Below, piece after piece: positions 1 through 8,102 of a stretch of 64,000 nt of DNA; positions within the stretch are counted from its first letter, which is position 1; each line of letters starts with the position of its first letter. Position numbers and translations under genes: made by a program. This DNA is from a virus. The notes beneath the pieces are model-generated. The model did no database searches, was not told where the DNA came from, and saw nothing but the letters and a program-made list of their open reading frames with translations. Where the stretch lies: the IMG/VR virus record IMGVR_UViG_3300044643_002965, positions 1 through 64,000 of that record; one strand, written 5' to 3'.

Positions 1-123
1 TTTTTCTTTGTAGCAAACTTCGGCAATTTCTTGGCAAGCTTGGTTAAAAACTTGCATCGTATCCAATAATGCTTTGGACTCTTCTTTGGATGCCAGAATT
101 TTTGCTTGTATCACAGTCTTCAT
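1..123 (-). CDS. tnpB: TnpB (IS200/IS605 OrfB-like) N-terminus, cut by window edge
   Basis: Reading leftward from ATG at 123, 41 codons stay open to the window edge. The peptide begins MKTVIQAKILASKEESKALL and continues with a FNQACQEIAEV segment. This matches the start of TnpB/OrfB proteins of IS200/IS605 elements (a basic beta strand, a 'K..LLxTM..FNxACxxIAEV' helix), the RNA-guided nucleases ancestral to Cas12. The RuvC catalytic residues would lie outside the window, so activity cannot be judged. The gene has its own sigma70-like promoter directly upstream (130-159) and a hairpin repeat (176-229) behind that. Family assignment rests on the short N-terminus only; a full-length or decayed copy are both possible. 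Confidence 0.72.
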   Translation of the reverse strand, partial: MKTVIQAKILASKEESKALLDTMQVFNQACQEIAEVCYKEK

Positions 124-129
124 GTTATT

Positions 130-159
130 ATTATATAGTAGGTTGAATGATTTTTTCAA
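130..159 (-). promoter_or_regulatory. sigma70-like promoter of tnpB
   Basis: On the minus strand TTGAAA (159-154) is followed after 18 bases by TATAAT (135-130), then six bases and the tnpB ATG at 123. No ribosome binding site fits between, so the transcript would be leaderless or nearly so. Confidence 0.5.
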
Positions 160-175
160 CTAAAATTTTATTTAT

Positions 176-229
176 GAGCCAATTCCTCCCCCGACTAAAG
201 TCAGGGGGGATTCCTTGGCTCGAAAATCT
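176..229 (-). repeat. Hairpin repeat, copy A (IS605 end-like)
   Basis: On the minus strand this reads TTTTCGAGCCAAG, then a C-rich/G-rich hairpin around TGACTTTAGTC, then GGGGGAGG. It shares this core with copies at 28767-28817, 32229-32279 and (decayed) 58813-58861. Copy A differs: its outer arms GAGCCAA (176-182) and TTGGCTC (215-221) also pair, and it lacks the terminal TCAA. It lies between the stop of the 234-533 gene and the tnpB promoter, pointing the same way as both genes. Confidence 0.7.
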
Positions 230-233
230 TGAA

Positions 234-533
234 TTAAACTACGTTTAACTGTCTTATTTGCATTCCTGCAGAGTCTATGAAACTATCTTCAAGAACTATT
301 GCTTTTTCTTTGTCCTCAAAGCTAATCCCAAGATTGTAACTGTCTAGGCAAGCTGCTCTGTTTTCTCTTTGAGCAATAACCCAGCAATATTCTTCGGATT
401 TTTTAAAATTACCTTGTTTGTCTTCTTCGGTAATCCCGATTTCTAAAACAACGTTATCTGGAAGATTAAGTTGTATGTGACCATATTTTTGAAGATGGTT
501 TATAAGAAGACACTGAATTTTATTAGATTTCAT
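234..533 (-). CDS. Hypothetical protein, 99 aa
   Basis: I do not recognise this protein. It is a small, acidic to neutral soluble protein with no membrane segment; alternating hydrophobic patterns (LNLPDNVVLEIGI, YCWVIAQ) suggest a beta-rich fold. The ATG at 533 is preceded by AGGGAC, a plausible ribosome binding site. It lies in a leftward run with the gene at 602 and the amidoligase, about 70 bases downstream of them, and ends just before hairpin repeat copy A. Confidence 0.6.
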   Translation of the reverse strand: MKSNKIQCLLINHLQKYGHIQLNLPDNVVLEIGITEEDKQGNFKKSEEYCWVIAQRENRAACLDSYNLGISFEDKEKAIVLEDSFIDSAGMQIRQLNVV

Positions 534-601
534 ACTGTCCCTTTATGTAAAAAGGTCCAACAGTATTTATGATCTTCGAGTTAATAAAAATATGTATAAT
601 T

Positions 602-1045
602 TTAGAATGATGTTATAACAGAAAATTGCTTTCCCATATACTCATGAAGCTCTGTTTGTTGTTTTTTTAATTCTATTTCATTTCCACTTAAATTTTCCAT
701 TCGACTCCAAGATATAACCTTTTTATTATCTTTAACAAATGAAAAATAAACTGTGGTAGGATCATTCCCCAATAATATTTGAGATATTTTAAATGAAACA
801 TGAAAAGGCAAAGAAAACAAATTTATAGAATAAATCTGTATATTTCTTAATATGTTTCCATTTAATATTATTTCTGTATACTGAATACAAACATCATATC
901 CATCTATATCAGTGCGCCAAGATCTAAAAGGCGTTAATTTATACTCTAAATTTATTGAAATATGAGGGTAGCTAAAAGGCCTAAGTATTTCACCCAAAAG
1001 TATAATCTTGTCTTTCCACTCAAACAAATTTGGGCATTTAAGCAT
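602..1045 (-). CDS. Hypothetical protein downstream of amidoligase, 147 aa
   Basis: I do not recognise this protein. I chose the ATG at 1045 (MLKCPNLFEW) because the minus strand has AGAGGAGAT seven bases before it; ATGs further upstream at 1066-1078 have no such site and would create a long overlap. With this start it overlaps the end of the amidoligase gene by eight bases, so the two are almost certainly translated from one message and may act together. The sequence is soluble, with several aromatic beta-like stretches and a Lys/Glu-rich C-terminus. Confidence 0.65.
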   Translation of the reverse strand: MLKCPNLFEWKDKIILLGEILRPFSYPHISINLEYKLTPFRSWRTDIDGYDVCIQYTEIILNGNILRNIQIYSINLFSLPFHVSFKISQILLGNDPTTVYFSFVKDNKKVISWSRMENLSGNEIELKKQQTELHEYMGKQFSVITSF

Positions 1046-1946
1046 TAAAATCTCCTCTTCTTTCATCATAATTCTCAATTATCTTTAGCCATGTCAAAAT
1101 ATTTAAATCAGCCGAATCTTTAAACATATCATATATAATTTTAACCCTTTCTTTTACCCAGAGTTTCATTTTGTTATTTCCAAAAAAATCATCCAAGTTC
1201 ATTAACATATCAAAGTCTTTAAAACTACCATAATTTATATCAGAATAATTTGGTTTTAAAGTATTTTTTTTACATTGTTCTACAAAGCATAATATTAATT
1301 TACACCAATTTAAAGCTAAATCGGGAGATAAACACGCTTCTCCACCCATTATTCGTATTTCTACAGTTCTTTTTTTCTTTTTTTTGTAGTTGCATAAATT
1401 TATTGCAAAATACTTGTTTTCCATCAAGCTATCTAAAATCGAATCAATAAAATCAGTATTACTAATATTAAAACTAAAAGATAGTGGTTTGCAATAATTG
1501 TTAATCCATCTGTTAGATGAGCAGCAAGCAAAAAATATAGGTTCAAAAATCAACCAATTGTAAACTATACTTTTTAAATTTTCATCATCAAAATCTTCAA
1601 TTTCAACATGAATATGAAAACTACACCTATTATCAGCTTCAATAAAATTATTTTTTGAAATCGCATTAATGCTATTGTATATTTGATCTAAAACATTATG
1701 ATGTATTTTTGGAGGGCTGCAAACTTCAATTCCACAACTAGAATCTGGCTTGACAACCCATAAATTGTTATTATTTGTATTGTGCCATCTATTAATTTCA
1801 ATTTCTTCTTTTAAAACATCGGACAAAATGTCTGCAATATTATAAATCCCGCTAGGCAATCCATTAAATCCGACAGATCTGCTTAATTTATCAAAAGAAT
1901 TATATTCGATTTCAACACCAAATCTTCTATAACATTTTGAAAACAT
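1038..1946 (-). CDS. Amidoligase-family enzyme (COOH-NH2 ligase)
   Basis: The 302-aa product carries the marks of the Amidoligase_2 family (glutamine synthetase/GCS-like fold), which joins a carboxylate to an amine using ATP. Visible motifs are RFGVEIEY near residue 8, W-VVKPDSSCGIEVCSPP near residues 63-79, CSFHIHVEI near residue 109 and WLIFEPIF near 130; the acidic and His residues in them are the expected metal/ATP ligands. The gene is followed in an eight-base overlap by the 147-aa gene at 602-1045. Related phage genes have been proposed to modify cell-wall or surface peptides. Its substrate cannot be read from the sequence. A class II glutamine amidotransferase that could supply ammonia is encoded at 27203-28201, though far away. 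Confidence 0.78.
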   Translation of the reverse strand: MFSKCYRRFGVEIEYNSFDKLSRSVGFNGLPSGIYNIADILSDVLKEEIEINRWHNTNNNNLWVVKPDSSCGIEVCSPPKIHHNVLDQIYNSINAISKNNFIEADNRCSFHIHVEIEDFDDENLKSIVYNWLIFEPIFFACCSSNRWINNYCKPLSFSFNISNTDFIDSILDSLMENKYFAINLCNYKKKKKRTVEIRIMGGEACLSPDLALNWCKLILCFVEQCKKNTLKPNYSDINYGSFKDFDMLMNLDDFFGNNKMKLWVKERVKIIYDMFKDSADLNILTWLKIIENYDERRGDFNA

Positions 1947-1991
1947 GAATTTTCTCCATATAATTATACAGTTCTTTATAGGTTTAATTCC

Positions 1992-2279
1992 ATGAATGAA
2001 TATATTTTTATAATGTTGCAGGACAGTACTGGTAGAAAGTACTTCTGTAATGAAAAATATTTAGAAGCGATTTCACAATTCGCAAAAAATTTCAATCTAC
2101 AAATGTTTTATGTCAAATCAAAAAAAATAAAAGCCCTCACCATGAATGGACTGGCAAAGGCTTTTTGTAATCAAAATTACATTGATTATACAGAAGAGTA
2201 CGAAGTTCTTTCCGCTATTAAACCTCCAGCAAAAAGACCAGAACTTTCTGTTAGAACAAAAAAGATTAAATCAGTTTAA
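1992..2279 (+). CDS. Hypothetical protein, 95 aa
   Basis: Unrecognised small basic protein, with a central helix-rich part (YLEAISQFAKNF) and a C-terminal Lys/Arg/Pro tail. The ATG at 1992 follows a weak TATAGGT site. It is transcribed rightward against its neighbours: it diverges from the amidoligase and its 3' end overlaps the acyl carrier protein gene by 14 bases, tail to tail. Confidence 0.55.
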   Translation: MNEYIFIMLQDSTGRKYFCNEKYLEAISQFAKNFNLQMFYVKSKKIKALTMNGLAKAFCNQNYIDYTEEYEVLSAIKPPAKRPELSVRTKKIKSV

Positions 2280-2529
2280 TCTTTTTGTCTATAGCATTCA
2301 AAACGCTATCTACAGACAAAACATCGCCAACATCGGAATGATCTAATTTTCTGCTTAAATCTAATTTGTCCTCCACTTGATATAAAAAATCTAAACAATC
2401 AATGCTATCCATTCCATATTCCAAAAAAGATTTTGATCTGTCTATGGTTTCAACATCGACATCAACCAAATCTTCTAAAGAAGAAAAAATAATATTTTCA
2501 ACTTCATATCTTTTTCTTGAAGCGTCCAT
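2266..2529 (-). CDS. Acyl carrier protein
   Basis: The 87-aa product has the size, acidity and four-helix pattern of acyl carrier proteins. The phosphopantetheine attachment motif is seen as YGMDSIDCLDFLYQVED at about residues 38-54, with the modifiable Ser in DSI (usual DSL). The gene lies just downstream of uvsX (12-base gap) in the same direction. A host phosphopantetheinyl transferase would have to charge it. No acyl-transfer or peptide-synthesis enzyme is adjacent, so the partner is unknown: it could intercept host fatty acid or lipid A synthesis, or serve the phage's surface-modification genes (inference). Confidence 0.75.
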   Translation of the reverse strand: MDASRKRYEVENIIFSSLEDLVDVDVETIDRSKSFLEYGMDSIDCLDFLYQVEDKLDLSRKLDHSDVGDVLSVDSVLNAIDKKIKLI

Positions 2530-2540
2530 GCCCAGCCTCC

Positions 2541-3758
2541 TTAACCAAGAATACCATCAATTTCTTCATCATCAGAATCACCTGCATCAAAGGCCTCAAC
2601 ATCAGGTGAATTGGTGGCATCAATAGCCGCTTTGAATGGCTCTAAATATTTTTCCACTTCATCTCTAGATGAGCCATCGATCAAAGCTGGACAATCCAAC
2701 AAAACTTCAATTGGAACATCATTCCTTTCCATAGATGATTTAAACTTATAGTCATCTTTTCCATCTGCGTATTCTGGCTTCACTTTGAAATTGCCAGCAC
2801 CAAGAGCAGAAATGCGGTCTGCATCCAACAAAGCGCCTAACAGGCCACCAAGAGGATGAATACCAGATTCAAAATACAACGGAATGTTTTCCACTTCAAT
2901 GAATGGACGAACACTACGGTTTTTCTTGTTTTGAATCTTAACATTTATTCCAATGGTTTTCTTTTTGGCCAAACCAGGAACTTTCTGTTCAATCTTCTTC
3001 TGAGTTTGTGTTCTGAACCTCAAAGATGCATAAAATGGCAAGGCATTTCCGCCACCTGCGGTAGTTTCTGGGTTCCCGTACATTATTCCAATTTTATCTC
3101 TAATTTGGTTCATTATAACAACAGAGACATTGTTTTCTTCCATTATAGTATTGAGTTTTCTCAACTCTTTACTACAAATTTTTGCTCTTTCGCCCGGTTG
3201 TTCGTTGCCACCAACAATTTTTTTGAATTGTTCTTTTGTGAAATCATCTGGAAGTTCTGTTTCCCTGAACTCTCTTGCACAAGGACTTACAGAAATAGAA
3301 TCATAAACTATAACAATTGGAGCTTCTGCGTACTTCTTGTTTGATCTAACATGTTCAATTGCACGATACATCACATGAAAGCACTTCTCAAGTGTTTCTG
3401 GTGTATATCTTACAATCTTCTTAAGATCTGCGTGTGATGCCTTCTGGATAAATTCTTTATTGATAGCATTTTCACTATCAATAAGGATCGGAACACCACC
3501 AAGCTTTTGGCATCCAAATAAAAGATTGGTGCCAAGAAGAGACTTAGAGCTTGCGCTTGGTCCATAAATCTCTGTTAGTCTTCCGCCCGGCACACCACCA
3601 GTCATAAACTTGCCAGAACAACAATAATTAATTGCTAGATTGCCAGTATCAATAAAATATTTAGAAGCCTTTTCGCCTTCACCAACTACTTCTCCACCAG
3701 TTTCACTGGCCAGAGAGGCAAAAATATCGTCATCAGCTTCTTTTTTGGAACGAGCCAT
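2541..3758 (-). CDS. uvsX: UvsX, RecA-like recombinase
   Basis: The 405-aa protein is the strand-exchange recombinase of T4-like recombination-dependent replication and repair. The ATP-binding loop is GPSASSKS (residues 66-73), where the usual Gly before Lys is replaced, as in T4 UvsX (GPSKSFKS). Other RecA-core marks are LIDSENA (about 92-98), IVIVYDSI (about 147-154) and SVVIMNQIR (about 212-220). The C-terminus is strongly acidic (DAGDSDDEEIDGILG), as usual for this family. It is transcribed after gp32, from which it is separated by an intrinsic terminator, so it probably has its own promoter as well. ATG is preceded by AAAGGAGAT. Confidence 0.93.
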   Translation of the reverse strand: MARSKKEADDDIFASLASETGGEVVGEGEKASKYFIDTGNLAINYCCSGKFMTGGVPGGRLTEIYGPSASSKSLLGTNLLFGCQKLGGVPILIDSENAINKEFIQKASHADLKKIVRYTPETLEKCFHVMYRAIEHVRSNKKYAEAPIVIVYDSISVSPCAREFRETELPDDFTKEQFKKIVGGNEQPGERAKICSKELRKLNTIMEENNVSVVIMNQIRDKIGIMYGNPETTAGGGNALPFYASLRFRTQTQKKIEQKVPGLAKKKTIGINVKIQNKKNRSVRPFIEVENIPLYFESGIHPLGGLLGALLDADRISALGAGNFKVKPEYADGKDDYKFKSSMERNDVPIEVLLDCPALIDGSSRDEVEKYLEPFKAAIDATNSPDVEAFDAGDSDDEEIDGILG

Positions 3759-3826
3759 ATCAGATCTCCTTTTCTATGAATTGTAGTTATTATTCAGTTC
3801 AATTCAATATTATTTTCAAAAAAAAA

Positions 3827-3852
3827 CAGGGGGGTCAAATTTGACCCCCCTG
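3827..3852 (-). terminator. Intrinsic terminator after the gp32-like gene
   Basis: A perfect 26-base palindrome, CAGGGGGGTCAAA paired with TTTGACCCCCCTG, followed on the minus strand by nine T residues. It lies 19 bases beyond the stop of the gp32-like gene and before uvsX. Confidence 0.9.
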
Positions 3853-3871
3853 TTAAAATGATTTCTAATTA

Positions 3872-4819
3872 TTAACCCAAATTATCAAGAACATTGCTCA
3901 AATCATCATCCATATCGATACCCATGCTCTCAATATCGGGCTGTTTAGGTGTGGAAGCGGACTTTTGAGCTGCTGGAGCAGCAGGCTTCGCTTGAACTGG
4001 AGCAGAAGATTGCTCCCACAAAGGAACGCCATCCGAACCACCAGTCTTAAACTCCCGCAAAGCTTCAATCAGTTGCTCTCTAGGACGAATATCCAGAAGA
4101 GATTCTAGATCGTGCAAATTGGCAAGCCACAGAGTGATTTCGTCTTCGCTTCCCAGAGGGCTAACATCCTCAAATACTGACTGGGCGTAATTAGGATACT
4201 CAAAGCCACCATTTCCTTTAGAAATGTTTTTTACAAGTCTAAAGTCCCTGCCAGTAGCAGGATGTAGAATGTTGCCCAGACGACGAATGCCAGTAGTGTC
4301 ATTACCAGCAATGTTGTCAGCAATAATGGTTTGCACCACTTTGCCACAACTGTAAATCAACGGACCAACATTCTTTTCGGTTACATTGTTGCGTGTGTAG
4401 GTACGAACAATGCAATTCCAGTAATAGCGTTCATTGGGCTTGAGCAATCGGGCCTCGTTCTGAGTCCTAACTTGCTCCTCGCCAGCCTGATTGTTGGAAA
4501 CTTTCCACAACCTGCCATATTCTTGGCAGATAGGACAATCGTCCTTGGGATTGCCACTAGCGTTGATCCACATGGGACCCTTGGGGGTCTTGGTACGAAC
4601 TCGACTGCAATGATAGCTAGCAGTACCTAGTCGATGGAGGCGGGTGGCTACAAAGTTGGCTTTGCCCTTAAGAGCAGGCAAAAGGCGCAGTAAAACAAAA
4701 CCTTTGCCTTCTGGCATCTTAACATATGAGTCCATTACCCGATTAGACTTTTGGTTGGAAGAAGAATCCTGAGCCATTTCCTCTTCATTAAAATCAGCAA
4801 TACCGTAATCTTTTGACAT
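3872..4819 (-). CDS. 32: gp32-like single-stranded DNA-binding protein
   Basis: This 315-aa protein coats single-stranded DNA at the replication fork and in recombination. It has the T4 gp32 layout: a short basic/polar N-terminus, a core with a probable zinc site (HRLG...YHCSRV near residue 65, then DDCPICQEY near residue 95), aromatic/basic OB-fold strands, and a Pro/Ala linker leading to an acidic tail ending DMDDDLSNVLDNLG that recruits partner proteins in T4. The start at 4819 (MSKDYGIADF) is chosen for the AAGGAG site just upstream; the longer reading frame to 4879 lacks one. Neighbouring uvsX supports the role. Confidence 0.88.
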   Translation of the reverse strand: MSKDYGIADFNEEEMAQDSSSNQKSNRVMDSYVKMPEGKGFVLLRLLPALKGKANFVATRLHRLGTASYHCSRVRTKTPKGPMWINASGNPKDDCPICQEYGRLWKVSNNQAGEEQVRTQNEARLLKPNERYYWNCIVRTYTRNNVTEKNVGPLIYSCGKVVQTIIADNIAGNDTTGIRRLGNILHPATGRDFRLVKNISKGNGGFEYPNYAQSVFEDVSPLGSEDEITLWLANLHDLESLLDIRPREQLIEALREFKTGGSDGVPLWEQSSAPVQAKPAAPAAQKSASTPKQPDIESMGIDMDDDLSNVLDNLG

Positions 4820-4918
4820 GATGTGTGACTCCTTGGTAAAAAAAGTAAATAAAGTAACAAAAGTTTGTCTAAGACACATTGTCTTCGACTATGTATGTAT
4901 TATACGGATGGAAGAAAA

Positions 4919-5314
4919 TTATTCCACCGGAGCATCGAGATTTTTTGGCTCTTCTTGGTTTTCCGGCTTTTTTTCTTCAGTTCGAGCTGCTTTTGCATCG
5001 ACTAATTTTTGTGCTTTTTCTAACTGTTCCTTTAGCTCTTGCAAAGCAGCAGCTTTTTTATAATCTTCGGCATCATGATGCTCATTAATAGCCTCTAGCA
5101 TTTTCCAGCTATCTGCTATCTTTTGTTTGACTTCTTCTTCCGAGAGACCATAATTTTGTTTTTGTGCAAATTCTCGTTCCAAAGCTTCCTCTCTCTCTCT
5201 TTCAAATCTTCTTTCTTTTCTAATAAAAACTCTAGATTCTGCTATCTTTTTCTTTACAGCCTTTTCTCTAGCTTTTCTTTTTTCAAAATGCTTCTTTGTA
5301 TTCTTCTTACTCAT
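4919..5314 (-). CDS. Highly charged coiled-coil protein, 131 aa
   Basis: Almost entirely Lys, Arg, Glu, Gln and Ala: the N-terminal two thirds are basic (KKHFEKRKAREKAVKKK) and the C-terminus is Glu/Pro-rich. Long alpha-helix or coiled coil is likely; no enzyme motif is visible. It lies between a hypothetical gene and gp32 in the leftward replication block, so a DNA- or helicase-associated scaffold is possible, but this is only context. Confidence 0.6.
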   Translation of the reverse strand: MSKKNTKKHFEKRKAREKAVKKKIAESRVFIRKERRFEREREEALEREFAQKQNYGLSEEEVKQKIADSWKMLEAINEHHDAEDYKKAAALQELKEQLEKAQKLVDAKAARTEEKKPENQEEPKNLDAPVE

Positions 5315-5356
5315 AAAAAACTCCTGAAACGACCGCTTCTAACACCTGATTCCTAC

Positions 5357-6121
5357 TCATCTCAAATTTGGAACATCGCCTTTTATTACACCGCTCCAAT
5401 TCAATGTTTTGTCTGACAAACCACTTCTCGATTCGCTAAATCCAGCTTCATTATCTCCAACAAGATTCATATCTTCAACTACAAAAAGCTCATCTAAAAC
5501 AGAAACCGAGTTGTTCAAATCATCAACGGTTTCAATTAACATGCCTATTCCACTGGGAGATATGCGTTCTTTATAAACAGGATACTTTTTTCCTGGTGTA
5601 AACTTATAAGGAAATTTAGCTCTTTCTTTGGGCGAAATTGGATCAAACATCACCATCTTTATTACTCTTCTTGGCTTTGAAGCAATATTTGTTAAATTTT
5701 GCTGTGAACGAATAGGCGGAGCCAAATTTACAGATTCCTGTGTACAAACTACAGGATTCGTCATAGCAGGTTGCTGTATAGCAAGATTCGTACAATTTGA
5801 AGAAGGCGGACCAACTTCTTCTTCAACATCTAAATCTTCAAGAGTTCCTGTTTTTGGCGAGAATTTTTTATTTTTAATAATAAGGTCTGTCTTGTTTTGC
5901 TTAAAATTTATTTTCTTTTTAGCAAACTCATAAATTTCCACATCGTAAATAAAAATATCTCTTCTTGCCATCTGCTGATATATGTTGAAAGCAAGTTTTT
6001 CTAGTGTGTAATCTTCGCTGGATTTCCCATACACTTTCTTGAAAGTAGATGGATTTTCCCTATCATAATCAAAAGAATCCTTTAGTTTTTCATAATATTT
6101 GTATACAACTTCAAAACTCAT
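5357..6121 (-). CDS. Hypothetical protein, 254 aa
   Basis: Unrecognised. The N-terminal ~90 residues are helical and charged (YKYYEKLKDSFDYDRENPS), the middle (about 95-150) is a Gln/Pro/Asn-rich probable linker, and the C-terminal ~100 residues (RVIKMVMFDPISPKERAKF...SGIGMLIETVDDLNNSVSVLDELFVVED) look like a small beta-barrel domain. Two-domain layout with a flexible linker. It is followed by gp32-block genes and preceded by dCMP deaminase, all leftward. Confidence 0.55.
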   Translation of the reverse strand: MSFEVVYKYYEKLKDSFDYDRENPSTFKKVYGKSSEDYTLEKLAFNIYQQMARRDIFIYDVEIYEFAKKKINFKQNKTDLIIKNKKFSPKTGTLEDLDVEEEVGPPSSNCTNLAIQQPAMTNPVVCTQESVNLAPPIRSQQNLTNIASKPRRVIKMVMFDPISPKERAKFPYKFTPGKKYPVYKERISPSGIGMLIETVDDLNNSVSVLDELFVVEDMNLVGDNEAGFSESRSGLSDKTLNWSGVIKGDVPNLR

Positions 6122-6138
6122 TTCGGTACCGCCAATGT

Positions 6139-6717
6139 TTAATTAAAATCTTCCTTATTATATTCTAGAATGTTTACTCCAGCTTTTGCAAAAAGATATC
6201 TACTTCCAACAGAATAATCTTGAGGCTCTTTAAAACAATGAACTTCTTTTATGCCAGCATTAATAATTATTTTTGTACATTCGATACATGGAAGAGGACA
6301 CCAGCAAAACATTGTGCATCCATATAGGTTTTGACTTGCATTTACGATACAATTTACTTCTGCGTGGGCACAACTACACAATTCTAACCTTTTTCCAGAT
6401 TCAGCCTTTATAAGTTTTCTTGGGCATGTTTGGCAATTTTCATATTTTTCGACAAATTTATCTTGTGTGTCAATATTTTCAGGCAACAAAGACTTTTCAT
6501 TTTCTGTTAATTGAGGCCAAACAATATTAATCAAATGATCTTTAGAATCACAATGCGGAGTTTTTCTTGGAGGGCCATTATACCCCGTTGCAACAATCTT
6601 ATTGATATTTGTATCAACAGCTATAGCGCCTATTTTCCTAGAATAACAAGGATTGTAATCCTCGCCAAATTGTTTGGCAAGACGCATGTACTTTGCTACA
6701 AATTTTTCACCTATCAT
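6139..6717 (-). CDS. cd: Deoxycytidylate (dCMP) deaminase
   Basis: The 192-aa enzyme converts dCMP to dUMP, feeding dTTP synthesis. The zinc/catalytic motifs are complete: HAE at 118-120 and PCIEC at 143-147; an extra Cys-rich stretch at residues 94-116 (CQTC...CSC) fits the second structural zinc site seen in T4-type enzymes. The substrate motif GYNGPPR lies at 45-51. Its ATG overlaps the stop of the upstream sigma-like gene (ATGA), so the two are translationally coupled. Together with NrdAB and CTP synthase it forms the nucleotide-supply set. Confidence 0.92.
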   Translation of the reverse strand: MIGEKFVAKYMRLAKQFGEDYNPCYSRKIGAIAVDTNINKIVATGYNGPPRKTPHCDSKDHLINIVWPQLTENEKSLLPENIDTQDKFVEKYENCQTCPRKLIKAESGKRLELCSCAHAEVNCIVNASQNLYGCTMFCWCPLPCIECTKIIINAGIKEVHCFKEPQDYSVGSRYLFAKAGVNILEYNKEDFN

Positions 6718-7589
6718 AAAACAACCTCAAATTCATTATATCTTCTTGTAAAAGAAACTTTCTTTATGTCAACATTATAGCCCAATCTTACAAGTGACAA
6801 GTATATCTTTCTTTGAATAGCCATCAACTTGTTATGAACTCCTTGTCTAGATATTGTATTTCCATTCTTACCAGTGTTTTTAAACTTATTCCTATAAATT
6901 GCATTCCAATTCTGGTTTAAATAATCTCTATTCATATACTCTGTAAGCAAGAAAAGCTCATCTTCTTGCAAGTTTGAGATGTCTATTGCTTTTGAAAACA
7001 AAGATTGAACTTCTTCCTCTTCAATCTTTTCATTTACATCATGGTTGAAAACACATATATTAGAAAAACCGTTATAATCTTCTTTTTTTATAATATCAGA
7101 CTCAAGCCTCTCTAGAACTCTCTTTTTTCTATTGTTATACATTGTCAACTTAGATCTTTCCCCACGCAATCTCATATTAATGCCATTATAGCAAAAAGTA
7201 ATAAATTTAACATTAGCTTCATGAGTTCTATAATTCCAAACAGATTGTCTCAAGGTATACATTCCAATTTCGATGTAATATTCTACTAAAGATTGCTCTA
7301 TTTTTAATTTTTTAATTATATGTATAATTACATGATAATACTGTTTAATAATTTCGTTTTCTACTTCAATAGCATAAAACATTTTTGTATAATCTTCTAA
7401 AAAAAGTTTACGATTATTCTTACTAAGTTTTGCACAAAAAAAACTTTTATTTTTGTACATTTTAATAACACTTGTCAAATACTTATTTGAAGAAAACTTA
7501 AAATGTTTAGCCCATTTGTAGGCTATGTCATTAGACTGCCTCAGCATATCCAAATTATATGCTGAATTATTATCATCTATAGATTTCAT
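6714..7589 (-). CDS. Divergent sigma-70-like protein
   Basis: The 291-aa product resembles a sigma factor in plan. A central region (GMYTLRQSVWNYRTHEANVK, then KFITFCYNGINMRLRG) recalls sigma region 2 ('G..L..A...F....KF.TYA...I'), and the C-terminus (GNTISRQGVHNKLMAIQRKI) looks like the helix-turn-helix of region 4. The start at 7589 (MKSIDDNN) has AGAGGATC upstream and avoids overlapping the preceding gene. If real it would redirect host RNA polymerase to a further promoter class. The match is weak by eye; a DNA-binding protein of another kind is possible. Confidence 0.45.
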   Translation of the reverse strand: MKSIDDNNSAYNLDMLRQSNDIAYKWAKHFKFSSNKYLTSVIKMYKNKSFFCAKLSKNNRKLFLEDYTKMFYAIEVENEIIKQYYHVIIHIIKKLKIEQSLVEYYIEIGMYTLRQSVWNYRTHEANVKFITFCYNGINMRLRGERSKLTMYNNRKKRVLERLESDIIKKEDYNGFSNICVFNHDVNEKIEEEEVQSLFSKAIDISNLQEDELFLLTEYMNRDYLNQNWNAIYRNKFKNTGKNGNTISRQGVHNKLMAIQRKIYLSLVRLGYNVDIKKVSFTRRYNEFEVVL

Positions 7590-7590
7590 T

Positions 7591-8091
7591 TTATGATCCT
7601 CTAAGAGACCGAAGTTGCTTTTCTTTACCGATAATTTTTTTAAATTTTTCTTTTGCATACCAAATTTCATTTCCATTATCGGAATTATATTTAAAAAAAA
7701 CTAACCCCAAAACAGGATCCAAATCACCTCTTCTCCAACGGCGCTCTAAATTGCTCATTTTTTCTTTTTTTAATACTTTCATTTTCTGAATGTAAACAAC
7801 TTTCATAGCTTTTCTTTTTTTTCTATATTCTAAAAGTTGTTCTTCAGTGCCCCAAATTGCAGTAAGGTTTCCTGATTTTCTAATAAAATACAATCCATTT
7901 TCTGGATTATATTGTCCAATTTTATATTTTTTATTTTCTGGCAAACTTCGATCCATGTTCCTTCTTTTTTCCATGTATTCTTTTCGCCATTTCTCCGTTC
8001 TCTCAAATTCTTGTTTGGTTCCCCAAATTTCCTTATCCCTATTCTTTCGAATATATATCATGCCATCTTCCCTAACAGTTCCACGCTTCAT
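7591..8091 (-). CDS. Protein with three short EDG-[I/F]-x-WGT-like repeats
   Basis: The 166-aa product contains three copies of a ~45-residue unit: a Gly/Asp turn followed by an aromatic beta hairpin and a 'WGT..' or 'WYA..' helix start (REDGMIYIRKNRDKEIWGT, NPENGLYFIRKSGNLTAIWGT, DPVLGLVFFKYNSDNGNEIWYA), with very basic linkers. Such units occur in phage proteins of uncertain role and suggest nucleic-acid binding. No HNH or GIY-YIG nuclease motif is seen. The ATG at 8091 is chosen because GAGGA lies eight bases before it; an upstream TTG at 8106 would overlap the UvsY-like gene. Confidence 0.55.
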   Translation of the reverse strand: MKRGTVREDGMIYIRKNRDKEIWGTKQEFERTEKWRKEYMEKRRNMDRSLPENKKYKIGQYNPENGLYFIRKSGNLTAIWGTEEQLLEYRKKRKAMKVVYIQKMKVLKKEKMSNLERRWRRGDLDPVLGLVFFKYNSDNGNEIWYAKEKFKKIIGKEKQLRSLRGS

Positions 8092-8102
8092 AGTTGTCTT
8101 CC

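Noticed and set aside
7591-8091. HNH or GIY-YIG endonuclease
   Set aside because: Only the three aromatic repeats are seen; no catalytic His/Asn or GIY motif.
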